A stretch of DNA of 64,000 bases. Origin: Vibrio quintilis. Lineage in GTDB: Bacteria > Pseudomonadota > Gammaproteobacteria > Enterobacterales > Vibrionaceae. Positions 1-8,859 of this stretch are shown one piece after another (the stretch's first letter is position 1; every line of letters starts with the position of its first letter). A program made the position numbers and the translations under genes. Where the stretch lies: positions 806,001-870,000 of the forward strand of contig NZ_AP024897.1 in assembly GCF_024529975.1 (NCBI RefSeq), given 5' to 3'. The notes beneath the pieces were generated by a model. That model did no database searches, was not told where the DNA came from, and saw only the letters and a program-made list of their open reading frames with translations.

Positions 1-2335
1 AACGACTTCGACTGATAAAAAGAAATCAGCGGCCGGCAGGAAAACACCTGCATCGCGGAAGAAACAGCAGGTAACATCGCGTTCAGGCTGGATAAAGAAA
101 TTCTGGAAGTTCGGATGGAAGTTCGGCCTTACTGTCGCGACGGTTGTGGTTTTTTATGGTTTCTATCTCAATAGCGTCATTTCCAAGCGTTTTGAGAGTC
201 AGCCTTATGATTTGCCGACAGTGGTTTATGCCCGGATTCTGAATTTGTCCCCAGGTGATCAAATCAGCATACAAGACGTCCGGCATGAGCTGGATGTGTT
301 GAATTACCGGAAAGTGGCCCGTCCCCGCTTTGCCGGTGAATATTCTGCTTCATCGTCAAAAGTTGAAGTGATCCGCCGTCCGTTTGAGTTTGCTGACGGG
401 GCTGAGCCGGAACGGCATGTCATGTTGTTTTTCAATGGTGATGCGCTGACACGGATTTATTCCATGGATATGAAAAAAGATCTGGGCTTTTTACGCATTG
501 AACCCAAGATGCTGGGTATGCTCGAGAAAAATACACCGGAACAACGTCTGTTTTTACGCCGGGAAGAGTTTCCTGAAGTGATGGTTGACGCGCTGTTAGC
601 GACAGAAGACCGGCATTTTTATCAACATGATGGGATAGCACCTTTTGCTATTTTGCGGGCACTGGTTGCCAATGTGAAAGCAGGAAGAACTGTACAGGGT
701 GGTAGTACCTTAACCCAGCAACTGGTCAAAAATATTTTTCTGACGAATAAGCGGACCTTGTGGCGCAAGCTGCAGGAGGCTTATATGGCATTGATTATTG
801 ACTACCGTTTCAGTAAAGACCGGATACTGGAAGCTTATCTGAATGAGGTTTACCTGGGGCAAAACGGTGCGGAAGAGGTGCATGGATTCGGGCTGGCTTC
901 CCGGTTGTATTTCGGGCAGCCGCTGCAGGAACTCAGAATTGATCAACTGGCATTGCTGGTTGGTATGGTGAAAGGTGCCTCTTATTACAATCCGATCCGT
1001 TTTCCCAAACGGGCGCGTACCCGCAGAGATTTGGTCCTGAGGCTGATGATGCAGCAGGATATCTTGACGGCTAAACAATATGCCCAGTCGGTTGTTCGTC
1101 CGTTGGATCTTCAGAAACATCCCCATATTGCAAGAAGACAACCGGCTTATTTTCAGCAGTTATCCATTGAGCTGAAACATAAAATCGGTGATTTGTATCA
1201 GGCAGATAAAGGGCTGAAAGTATTCACAACATTAGACCCTGTTTCTCAGCAGGAGCTGGAGTATGCAGTCCGGGAATCTCTTGCCCGTCTTGGTAACAAA
1301 AAGCTGGAATCAGCCGCGATTGCAGTCGATCGGCACAGTGGAGAAATTCGAGCCATGGTTGGTGGTAAACGGGCTGGATATGATGGGTTTAACCGGGTTC
1401 TCAATGCCAGCCGCCAGATTGGTTCACTGGTAAAACCCGCAGTCTATCTGACCGCTTTATCTGATCCTCAGGATTATAATCTGGTCACCTCGCTGAAAGA
1501 TGAGCCGCTCTCACTCAGGTCGACGAAAGGGGATACCTGGACACCACAAAACTTTGACCGGAAATTCCGTGGCGAAGTACCGCTTTATCTGGCTTTAGCC
1601 AAATCAATTAACATTCCGACGGTTCGGCTGGGAATGAAGCTGGGTATTCAGTCGGTCAGCCGGACTTTGGTCCATCTGGGGGTTGATGAAAACGAGATTC
1701 GTCCTTTACCTTCCATGTTTCTGGGCGCTTTTTCCCTGACTCCGATTCAGGTTGCTCAAATGTACCAGACGCTGACCAATTCAGGCAAAAAATCCCCGTT
1801 ATCCGCATTACGCTCAGTGATTGATCTGGATGGGAATGTATTGTATCAATCCATACCGAAGAGTAAGCAGGCCGTCAGCCAGCAAGCGGCCTGGCTGACA
1901 ACTTATGCGATGAAGAAAGGCGTAATTGAAGGGACCGGGCGCTATCTTAACTCTCGTTTTTCATGGGCAGCTCTGGCGGGCAAAACCGGAACCAGTAACG
2001 ATTTACGGGACAGTTGGTTTGTTGGTGTTGACGGACGGGAAGTGACGACTGTCTGGGTTGGACGTGATGATAATAAACCCACCGGCCTGACCGGCTCCCG
2101 CGGTGCTTTGAGGGTGTACGCTTCGTATCTGGCTAAGCGGGGGCCAGAGAAGTTAACCCTGCCCTGGCCGAAAGGAATCACTATGGTTGGTTTTGATAAA
2201 CAAAAAAACGGGACTTTGGAACTGGCGTGCGAAAACCCGTTGAAATTTCCTGTATGGGATATAGGAAATCGTTTGAAAGAGCAGTGTAAACGAGATAAGC
2301 CTTTACATTGGCTTAAGAAAATTTTTGAATGGTAA
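1..2335 (+). CDS. mrcB: Penicillin-binding protein 1b, bifunctional transglycosylase/transpeptidase (5' end outside window)
   Basis: Class A PBP that polymerises lipid II into glycan strands and cross-links them at the inner membrane. The frame is open to the left edge (phase from base 2), so the true start lies upstream. The visible N-terminus is a Lys/Arg-rich cytoplasmic tail, then one membrane segment (about 125-185), then a UB2H-like region (about 215-470) which in E. coli PBP1b binds the activator LpoB. The transglycosylase domain has the catalytic Glu motif EDRHFYQHDG and QGGSTLTQQL. The transpeptidase domain has SLVK (SxxK, in IGSLVKPA), SIN (SxN) and KTGTS. The order UB2H, GT51, transpeptidase identifies PBP1b rather than PBP1a. 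The GTG at 146 lies inside the membrane segment and is not the start. Clear family assignment; no lpoB gene is in the window. Confidence 0.95.
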   Translation, partial: TTSTDKKKSAAGRKTPASRKKQQVTSRSGWIKKFWKFGWKFGLTVATVVVFYGFYLNSVISKRFESQPYDLPTVVYARILNLSPGDQISIQDVRHELDVLNYRKVARPRFAGEYSASSSKVEVIRRPFEFADGAEPERHVMLFFNGDALTRIYSMDMKKDLGFLRIEPKMLGMLEKNTPEQRLFLRREEFPEVMVDALLATEDRHFYQHDGIAPFAILRALVANVKAGRTVQGGSTLTQQLVKNIFLTNKRTLWRKLQEAYMALIIDYRFSKDRILEAYLNEVYLGQNGAEEVHGFGLASRLYFGQPLQELRIDQLALLVGMVKGASYYNPIRFPKRARTRRDLVLRLMMQQDILTAKQYAQSVVRPLDLQKHPHIARRQPAYFQQLSIELKHKIGDLYQADKGLKVFTTLDPVSQQELEYAVRESLARLGNKKLESAAIAVDRHSGEIRAMVGGKRAGYDGFNRVLNASRQIGSLVKPAVYLTALSDPQDYNLVTSLKDEPLSLRSTKGDTWTPQNFDRKFRGEVPLYLALAKSINIPTVRLGMKLGIQSVSRTLVHLGVDENEIRPLPSMFLGAFSLTPIQVAQMYQTLTNSGKKSPLSALRSVIDLDGNVLYQSIPKSKQAVSQQAAWLTTYAMKKGVIEGTGRYLNSRFSWAALAGKTGTSNDLRDSWFVGVDGREVTTVWVGRDDNKPTGLTGSRGALRVYASYLAKRGPEKLTLPWPKGITMVGFDKQKNGTLELACENPLKFPVWDIGNRLKEQCKRDKPLHWLKKIFEW

Positions 2336-2361
2336 TTTCTTCTGTGCAGGTTGTGACGTGA

Positions 2362-4653
2362 ATGAGAGGATGGATGAAGTATTTATTTGTATTAACAGTG
2401 TTGTTATCTGGTTGTATTCATCTGTCCTGGGCCGAGCAAAATCTTACATCATATCAACGCCCTGAAATTGCACTGGTACTTGCTGGTGGTGGCGCAAAAG
2501 GTGCTGCTCATGTCGGTGTGTTACAAGCGCTTGAAGAACTGCGGGTGCCGGTGGATTTGATCACAGGTACCAGCATGGGGGCTTATGTCGGGGGACTTTA
2601 TGCGACGGGAATGTCCGCCCGTGAAGTCAAGGATATGGTGAATAGCATCAACTGGACGGATGGTTATAAAGACAGAGTTGACCGCAGTTATCGCCGGGTT
2701 CGTGACAAAGAGTTTGAAGACCGGTATCAAATTAATACAGATTTGGGGATTCGCTGGATTGAAGTCCGGGTTCCAAAAGGGGTGGTTCAGGGACAAAATA
2801 TGTTACGTATTCTCCGGCATTCTGTTGGTGGTATTCCTGAATTATCGTCTTTTAATCAGCTTGCGATTCCATACCGATCTGTAGCAACCAATATTGTGAC
2901 ACTCAAACCGGCTGTTATTGATCACGGATATCTGGTGGATGCCATGATGGCCAGTATGTCAGTGCCCGGTGTGCTGCCACCTTATAAAATCGGAGAGCAA
3001 TTACTTGTTGATGGCGGGATAACGGATAATTTACCCGTGGATGTGGCGCGTCAAATGGGCGCAGATACCGTTATTGCGATTGATATCAGTACGGATTATA
3101 AAAAGGAAAAAGATTTTACCGATTTTCTGACCGTTGCTGATCAGTTATCAAATTATCTGGTACGCCAGAGTACGCAAAGACAAGCGAATCTGCTATCTGA
3201 CAAGGATATCTATCTTCGTCCTGAAGTCGGGGATATGGAAACCGCTGAATTTGACCGGATGGATGAAGCTTACCAGAAAGGGTATGACGCCGTGATGTCT
3301 CACCGGACAGAGTTTGAGTCTTTAGCTTTATCTGAAACCGGTTACCAACACTATCTGGGACAGAAAATGCAGCGGACCAAAGCCATGAAGCAGGCAAGGT
3401 TATGGGTATTTGATCAAATTCGCTTAGATAACCAGACGCATTACAGTGATGAAACCCTGAAAGCGTTATTAAAAATAGCGCCGGGTCAGGGGATGACGCA
3501 GGAGTCGATTGAGGACAGAATCAAGAACCTGTATGCCTTCGACCGGTTTGAGCTGATTCACTATCAGGTTGAGAAAAAAGAGGGAAAAACAGCGCTGGTT
3601 GTTTCTATCCGTGAAAAATCATGGGGACCGAACTATGTTCATTTTCATTTTGCGCTGGAAGATGATTTTAATACCAGAAGTCAGTACTCGGCTGGTATTT
3701 CAAGCAACTTTACTGCTTTAGATTCAAGAGGAAGTGAGCTTCGTCTTGATTTGGAGATGGGAACGGATCGAAAACTTCAGGCGGAATATTATTTGCCGGT
3801 GACACAAACTCAGAATATTTTTTCGACAGTGACGGCGGATTATGCCAAAGAGGTCAGGGCCGTGCCTTACTTCGGGTTCAGGCATATCGATCTGACAGCG
3901 ACGAAAAATTATCTTCCGGTGACTTATCTGACTGTTGGGCTGGAAACTGCAATTGGTTACCGCTACCGGCCGTGGGATGAATTTAAACTGGGTGTCCGTT
4001 ATAAATATGGCAAAGCCCGGATGACAACTTTGTCTTTTGTCGGTGCAGTCGATTTGAAACGTGTTGGCTTGTTTGGCCGTTACCGGCTCGATACACTGGA
4101 TGATTTTGCGCTGCCCAGCCATGGGTTATTTATTAATTTTGATTATTTTCTGAGTAATGATGAGATGGATAATCATAGCGGACAACTGGCTACGAGCTAC
4201 AAAGATGTTGTCTATGAATACTCATTGCGGGTGTTGGGGGCGACAACTTCGGGACGGCATACTTTAGTTGGTAATTTTGAGTACGGAGAAGTTGAAAGTC
4301 AGAAGTCTATTGTCCCGATTGATCCTAAAACAATCGGCGGCTTACTCCATTTATCCGGTATTCCCAAGGATAGTTTAATCGGACAGAATAAAGCATTTGC
4401 CAGTCTCGTATACAGATACCGGTGGTTTGATAATAATTTTGGATTATTTACAGCTCCCGTGTATCTCGGTGCATCTTTTGAGTATGGCGGGGTCTGGTCT
4501 GATACTTCCCTGGATTATCATAATGCGCCCTTGTATGCGGCCGGTTCTGTGTTTGCGGGAATTGACTCCCCTATTGGGCCAGTCATGCTTGGTTATGGCA
4601 GGACTGAGCACAATTATGATTCAGTTTATTTTTCGGTTGGACATACGTTTTAA
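2362..4653 (+). CDS. Patatin-like phospholipase fused to POTRA and outer-membrane beta-barrel (PlpD-like, type Vd secretion family)
   Basis: About 763 aa in three parts. The patatin domain (about 30-300) has the oxyanion loop GGGAKGAAHVG, the nucleophile motif GTSMG and the dyad Asp in DGGITDN, so the Ser/Asp lipase dyad is intact. A POTRA-like segment follows (about 335-415), then a 16-strand-type Bac_surface_Ag barrel ending in ...VGHTF with the terminal Phe typical of Bam substrates. This layout is that of PlpD of Pseudomonas, in which the lipase is delivered to the surface by its own barrel. The N-terminus carries a hydrophobic stretch with LSGC, which fits a lipobox, as well as an alternative SWA|EQ cleavage site. 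ATG 2362 is used; ATG 2374 follows AGAGGA and would put the signal peptide directly at the start. It lies 26 bp after mrcB and may be co-transcribed. Confidence 0.9.
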   Translation: MRGWMKYLFVLTVLLSGCIHLSWAEQNLTSYQRPEIALVLAGGGAKGAAHVGVLQALEELRVPVDLITGTSMGAYVGGLYATGMSAREVKDMVNSINWTDGYKDRVDRSYRRVRDKEFEDRYQINTDLGIRWIEVRVPKGVVQGQNMLRILRHSVGGIPELSSFNQLAIPYRSVATNIVTLKPAVIDHGYLVDAMMASMSVPGVLPPYKIGEQLLVDGGITDNLPVDVARQMGADTVIAIDISTDYKKEKDFTDFLTVADQLSNYLVRQSTQRQANLLSDKDIYLRPEVGDMETAEFDRMDEAYQKGYDAVMSHRTEFESLALSETGYQHYLGQKMQRTKAMKQARLWVFDQIRLDNQTHYSDETLKALLKIAPGQGMTQESIEDRIKNLYAFDRFELIHYQVEKKEGKTALVVSIREKSWGPNYVHFHFALEDDFNTRSQYSAGISSNFTALDSRGSELRLDLEMGTDRKLQAEYYLPVTQTQNIFSTVTADYAKEVRAVPYFGFRHIDLTATKNYLPVTYLTVGLETAIGYRYRPWDEFKLGVRYKYGKARMTTLSFVGAVDLKRVGLFGRYRLDTLDDFALPSHGLFINFDYFLSNDEMDNHSGQLATSYKDVVYEYSLRVLGATTSGRHTLVGNFEYGEVESQKSIVPIDPKTIGGLLHLSGIPKDSLIGQNKAFASLVYRYRWFDNNFGLFTAPVYLGASFEYGGVWSDTSLDYHNAPLYAAGSVFAGIDSPIGPVMLGYGRTEHNYDSVYFSVGHTF

Positions 4654-4691
4654 TTGTAGATAAATACTGTTAAATGGAAAAATATTGTTTC

Positions 4692-4763
4692 AAATGGGAA
4701 TGTATATTAACAAAACTTTAGTTGTAAGTTGCAGGTTAGTTCAAATGGTGTACATTCCCATTT
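4692..4763. repeat. 13-bp perfect inverted repeat in the acnB upstream region
   Basis: AAATGGGAATGTA at 4692-4704 and its exact complement TACATTCCCATTT at 4751-4763, separated by 46 bases. The arms could pair in RNA or mark a paired protein site. No T-run follows, so a simple terminator is unlikely. The 4654-4913 gap holds this repeat and a TATAAT at 4874-4879 without a good -35. Confidence 0.6.
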
Positions 4764-4913
4764 ATGTGTAAGTTTGCTATGCTTCTTCAATAGTTTGGCC
4801 TCCCCGGCTAAGATATTAAGAGTCTGTCTCAGTAGTGGAGTGCCAGGTTTCCAAGGATGTTCACCCATATTTTTATAATAACGTGAGTGGACCGCAATGA
4901 GAGGAAAAAAGTC

Positions 4914-7511
4914 GTGCTTGAAGCCTATCGAAAACACGTCGCAGAGCGTGCTGCTGAAGGAGTAGTTGCAAAACCACTGAATGCAGAACAAGTTTCCGGT
5001 CTGATTGAATTGTTGAAAACACCGCCACAAGGTGAAGAATCTTTCATTCTGGATCTTCTTGAGAATCGTATCCCGCCAGGTGTAGATGAAGCCGCTTATG
5101 TCAAAGCTGGTTTTCTGGCTGCTGTTGCTAAGGGTGAAGTGAATTCCCCCTTAATTGATCGGGTAAAAGCAGCTGAGCTGCTTGGTACCATGCAGGGCGG
5201 ATACAATATTGAGCCATTAGTTTCTTTTTTGGATGATGAAGTACTTGCATCAACTGCGGTGACCGCGTTATCTCACACTCTGCTGATGTTTGATGCTTTT
5301 TATGATGTTGAAGAAAAAGCTAAAAATGGTAATGAGCATGCCCGCAAAGTTTTACAGTCCTGGGCTGATGCTGAATGGTTTTTATCAAAACCAGAGCTTG
5401 CTGAAAAAATCACACTGACGGTCTTCAAGGTTGTTGGTGAAACAAATACTGATGACCTGTCTCCGGCTCCGGATGCATGGTCCCGTCCTGATATCCCGGT
5501 GCACGCACTTGCGATGCTGAAAAACCAGCGGGAAGGTATTGTTCCTGATGAACCCGGTCAGGTTGGTCCGATAAAACAAATTGAAGCGTTGCAGGAAAAA
5601 GGGTTTCCACTGGCGTATGTTGGTGATGTTGTCGGTACGGGGTCTTCCCGTAAATCTGCAACAAACTCGGTATTGTGGTTTATGGGTGACGATATTCCTT
5701 ATGTACCGAATAAGCGTGCCGGCGGCTATGTACTTGGCGGTAAAATAGCGCCAATATTTTTCAATACAATGGAAGACGCCGGTGCTTTACCTATCGAGGT
5801 GGATGTTTCAAAGCTGAATATGGGAGATGTTATCGATGTTTACCCATATGAAGGGAAAGTCTGTCGCCATGAGACGGGTGAAGTTTTGGCAGAATTCGGC
5901 CTGAAAACGGATGTCCTGATTGATGAAGTTCGGGCCGGAGGGAGAATTCCGCTGATCATCGGACGTGGTCTGACGGATAAAGCCCGTCAATCTCTTGATC
6001 TTGAGGCATCTGAAGTATTCCGTCGTCCTGTGCCTGTTGCAGACAGCAATAAAGGTTATTCACTGGCTCAGAAGATGGTTGGTAAGGCATGTGGTGTTGA
6101 AGGGATTCGTCCCGGCACTTATTGTGAGCCGAAGATGACAACGGTTGGTTCACAGGATACCACCGGACCAATGACCAGAGATGAACTAAAAGATTTGGCA
6201 TGCTTAGGTTTTTCCGCTGACCTGGTGATGCAGTCCTTCTGTCATACATCTGCTTATCCAAAACCTGTTGATGTTCAAACGCATCATACGTTACCGGATT
6301 TCATTATGAATCGTGGTGGGGTGTCATTACGTCCGGGTGATGGTGTCATTCACTCATGGCTGAACCGAATGTTGCTGCCTGATACGGTTGGTACAGGCGG
6401 AGATTCTCATACCCGCTTCCCGCTTGGTGTATCATTTCCGGCTGGTTCTGGTTTGGTTGCTTTTGCTGCTGCAACCGGCGTGATGCCGCTTGATATGCCT
6501 GAGTCGGTTCTGGTGCGTTTCAAAGGAGAAATGCAGCCTGGAATTACGTTACGGGATCTTGTCCATGCCATTCCTTATTACGGGATTAAGCAGGGATTGC
6601 TCACGGTTGAAAAAGCCGGAAAGATTAATGAGTTCTCCGGTCGTATTCTGGAAATTGAGGGTGTGGAACACTTAACAGTGGAGCAAGCCTTTGAATTATC
6701 TGATGCTTCTGCCGAGCGAAGTGCCGCAGGTTGTACCGTGAAGTTGTCACAGTCATCGATTGAAGAGTATCTGAATTCAAATATAGTGATGCTGAAGTGG
6801 ATGCTTTCTGAGGGGTATGGTGATCAACGGACCATTGAGCGCCGGATTAAAGCGATGCAAACATGGCTGGCCGATCCACAATTGATGGAAGCAGATAAAG
6901 ACGCAGAATATGCACATGTGATTGAAATTGACCTGGCAGAGATTAAAGAGCCTATTTTATGTGCTCCTAATGATCCGGATGATGCCCGTTTACTTTCAGA
7001 AGTGCAGGGAACTGGTATTGATGAAGTTTTTATTGGTTCATGTATGACGAACATCGGTCATTTCCGTGCTGCGGGTAAGTTGCTGGATAAATTTAATGGT
7101 CAGTTAAATACAAGGCTGTGGATTGCTCCGCCAACGAAGATGGATAAAGATCAACTGACAGAAGAAGGTTACTACGGTATTTTCGGCCGTGCTGGTGTCA
7201 GAATTGAAACTCCGGGATGTTCTTTGTGTATGGGGAACCAGGCCCGTGTTGCAGATGAATCTACGGTCATGTCAACTTCGACCCGAAACTTCCCGAACCG
7301 TTTGGGAACCGGGGCAAATGTTTATCTGGCTTCTGCTGAGTTGTCTGCTGTTGGGGCAATTCTGGGACGAATTCCTACTCTGGATGAATATCTGGAATAT
7401 GCGAAGCAGATTGATGCAACTGCTGCAGATACATACAGGTATTTGAATTTCCATCGAATGGAACAATATACTCAAAAAGCTGATTCTGTGATTTTTCAGG
7501 AACCCGCCTGA
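4914..7511 (+). CDS. acnB: Aconitate hydratase B (2-methylisocitrate dehydratase)
   Basis: Main TCA-cycle aconitase: citrate to isocitrate through a [4Fe-4S] cluster. The GTG at 4914 is chosen as the start: AGAGGA lies 8 bases upstream, the protein then begins [11 protein letters not shown] as in E. coli AcnB, and the length becomes 865 aa, the same as E. coli. A longer reading from GTG 4887 would add nine residues. The N-terminal HEAT-like domain (about 1-160), the swivel domain (about 165-380, with GRGL and [10 protein letters not shown]) and the catalytic domain follow in the B-type order. Cluster ligands are seen in [10 protein letters not shown] and [10 protein letters not shown]. In E. 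coli the apo-protein binds mRNA, but no matching element is visible here. Followed by its own terminator. Confidence 0.97.
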   Translation: MLEAYRKHVAERAAEGVVAKPLNAEQVSGLIELLKTPPQGEESFILDLLENRIPPGVDEAAYVKAGFLAAVAKGEVNSPLIDRVKAAELLGTMQGGYNIEPLVSFLDDEVLASTAVTALSHTLLMFDAFYDVEEKAKNGNEHARKVLQSWADAEWFLSKPELAEKITLTVFKVVGETNTDDLSPAPDAWSRPDIPVHALAMLKNQREGIVPDEPGQVGPIKQIEALQEKGFPLAYVGDVVGTGSSRKSATNSVLWFMGDDIPYVPNKRAGGYVLGGKIAPIFFNTMEDAGALPIEVDVSKLNMGDVIDVYPYEGKVCRHETGEVLAEFGLKTDVLIDEVRAGGRIPLIIGRGLTDKARQSLDLEASEVFRRPVPVADSNKGYSLAQKMVGKACGVEGIRPGTYCEPKMTTVGSQDTTGPMTRDELKDLACLGFSADLVMQSFCHTSAYPKPVDVQTHHTLPDFIMNRGGVSLRPGDGVIHSWLNRMLLPDTVGTGGDSHTRFPLGVSFPAGSGLVAFAAATGVMPLDMPESVLVRFKGEMQPGITLRDLVHAIPYYGIKQGLLTVEKAGKINEFSGRILEIEGVEHLTVEQAFELSDASAERSAAGCTVKLSQSSIEEYLNSNIVMLKWMLSEGYGDQRTIERRIKAMQTWLADPQLMEADKDAEYAHVIEIDLAEIKEPILCAPNDPDDARLLSEVQGTGIDEVFIGSCMTNIGHFRAAGKLLDKFNGQLNTRLWIAPPTKMDKDQLTEEGYYGIFGRAGVRIETPGCSLCMGNQARVADESTVMSTSTRNFPNRLGTGANVYLASAELSAVGAILGRIPTLDEYLEYAKQIDATAADTYRYLNFHRMEQYTQKADSVIFQEPA

Positions 7512-7542
7512 TTCAGTATTGACCACGCCTCACTCGTGAATG

Positions 7543-7573
7543 AAACCGCCGTGATTTAACGGCGGTTTTTTTT
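7543..7573 (+). terminator. Intrinsic terminator of acnB
   Basis: Ten-base arms AAACCGCCGT (7543-7552) and ACGGCGGTTT (7559-7568) around a 6-base loop, then T-run to 7573. Confidence 0.93.
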
Positions 7574-7596
7574 CAGATATTCAAATATCCCGAAGG

Positions 7597-7694
7597 GCGA
7601 GATGGATTGGCTCCTGTCCTGCGTGACTGATTTTCAACGTAGAATGACTCTGTTTACAAATCAGTGCCTTGGTCAGAAACCAATCCATTCTCGC
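7597..7694. repeat. Nested inverted repeats between acnB terminator and yacL
   Basis: Outer arms GCGAGATGGATTGG (7597-7610) and CCAATCCATTCTCGC (7680-7694) are complementary apart from one bulged base. Inside, ACTGATTT pairs with AAATCAGT. The roughly 98-base unit could fold as one long hairpin with an internal stem: a structured RNA or a small non-autonomous element. No coding frame fits it. Confidence 0.55.
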
Positions 7695-7721
7695 TGAACA
7701 TGCATCTTGAGGTCACTTGGA

Positions 7722-7727
7722 TATAAT
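7722..7727 (+). promoter_or_regulatory. Candidate -10 box for yacL
   Basis: Perfect TATAAT 33 bases before the YacL start; no good -35 at 16-18 bases, so only the -10 is supported. Confidence 0.4.
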
Positions 7728-7760
7728 AGGCTGGTTAATGTGAGATTTCGGTATGTAACG

Positions 7761-8138
7761 ATGGATTATGAGTTTAAGAAGAATTCACTGGATGGAGTGT
7801 ATTACTGTCAGTGTTCTATGGGGCATGAAATTGTCGGACGTTGGTTACAGGAAGAAATTGGTTCTGAAAAAGCGCAAATCACCCGGGTGCTTCAATTCAT
7901 CAGGCATGCGAAGCAACATCATGCCCGGGAGCATTGTTTTACCGGCAGAGAAATCTCTGTCACGATCTGTGAAGATGAAGTCGTGATTCAGGAGAATACT
8001 TTACTCTGTGCAGATGATGATGCCACGCAGTATGAAGAAGAGCTTTCTTTTTATGAGAGTGAAAGCAGCGGATGTTGTGGTATCGAAGATTTCGAGCGGC
8101 TTATTCTGCAGTGGGCGGATTTCACCAGGGGCTGTTGA
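7761..8138 (+). CDS. yacL: YacL family protein (UPF0231)
   Basis: 125-aa acidic protein. It starts MDYEF and contains SMGHEIVGRW, matching the conserved N-terminal half of E. coli YacL (MDYEF...SMGHEVVGHW); the C-terminal half keeps GxEDFE. The ATG at 7761 is chosen because family members begin exactly there; an in-frame extension to 7707 is unsupported. The function of the family is not known to me. It sits directly after acnB, the same arrangement as in enterobacteria. The upstream ribosome site is weak (TGAGAT). Confidence 0.9.
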   Translation: MDYEFKKNSLDGVYYCQCSMGHEIVGRWLQEEIGSEKAQITRVLQFIRHAKQHHAREHCFTGREISVTICEDEVVIQENTLLCADDDATQYEEELSFYESESSGCCGIEDFERLILQWADFTRGC

Positions 8139-8249
8139 CCTTTCGGGTACGAATTTTGTTCAATCTAAAAATATTTTAAGCAAGACATGGGGAAAGAAGC
8201 ATAGTGATTCTATGTGAATGACGAATAACGCAGCACAGGATGTTTTTAG

Positions 8250-8306
8250 ATGAATCCAAAGGGCAGCAAAAATGAACCCGAAAGGCCAACAGCCCCTAGT
8301 CACTGA
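8250..8306 (+). CDS. Putative 18-aa peptide, first MNPKG micro-ORF upstream of glnK
   Basis: ATG 8250 to TGA 8306 encodes MNPKGSKNEPERPTAPSH. AGGA lies about 11 bases upstream. I do not recognise the peptide. Its support is that the first five codons are repeated 22 bases downstream in another frame with only third-position, synonymous changes (AAT/AAC, CCA/CCG, AAG/AAA). Such a short frame can arise by chance, so this is a candidate only. Confidence 0.3.
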   Translation: MNPKGSKNEPERPTAPSH

Positions 8307-8334
8307 TTTGCACAAGGGTGGTGAGAACTGTTAA
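8272..8334 (+). CDS. Putative 20-aa peptide, second MNPKG micro-ORF upstream of glnK
   Basis: ATG 8272 to TAA 8334 encodes a 20-residue peptide starting MNPKGQQPL and ending GGENC. It overlaps the first micro-ORF in a different frame, with an AGGG about 9 bases before its ATG. The 15 bases of the MNPKG codons match the first copy at 12 positions, and all three differences are silent. The distal NtrC-like site lies within it, and a terminator-like palindrome begins 27 bases after its stop. Not recognised; it could also be a duplicated RNA motif rather than coding sequence. Confidence 0.3.
   Translation: MNPKGQQPLVTDLHKGGENC
8309..8325 (+). promoter_or_regulatory. Candidate distal NtrC-binding site
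   Basis: TGCACA-AGGGT-GGTGAG matches TGCACC-N5-GGTGCA at 9 of 12 defined positions. Its centre is 53 bp from the centre of the stronger site at 8370, about five helical turns. Upstream of a sigma-54 promoter for glnK. Confidence 0.5.
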
Positions 8335-8360
8335 AAAGATGCATTGTTTTTGTGAAATTG

Positions 8361-8389
8361 GCGCACCTAAACGGTGCGCTTTATTTTTT
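8361..8389 (+). promoter_or_regulatory. Strong NtrC-like enhancer site, also shaped as an intrinsic terminator
   Basis: GCGCACC-TAAAC-GGTGCGC (8361-8379) contains GCACC-N5-GGTGC, the NtrC consensus core. It lies about 97 bp upstream of the predicted sigma-54 start of glnK, a usual enhancer distance. The same palindrome is a 7-bp GC-rich stem with a 5-base loop followed by TTTATTTTTT, so in RNA it could terminate transcription entering from yacL or the micro-ORFs. Confidence 0.7.
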
Positions 8390-8430
8390 GTAGTCTGTTT
8401 TTAATAATCTATATACAGATAAATCAATAA

Positions 8431-8832
<402 letters not shown>

Positions 8833-8859
8833 AAAGATTCTAAGGATGGAGAAACTATT

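Noticed and set aside
8139..8360. CsrB-like regulatory RNA
   Set aside because: Only one CAGGATG and no series of GGA hairpins, so the family cannot be supported.
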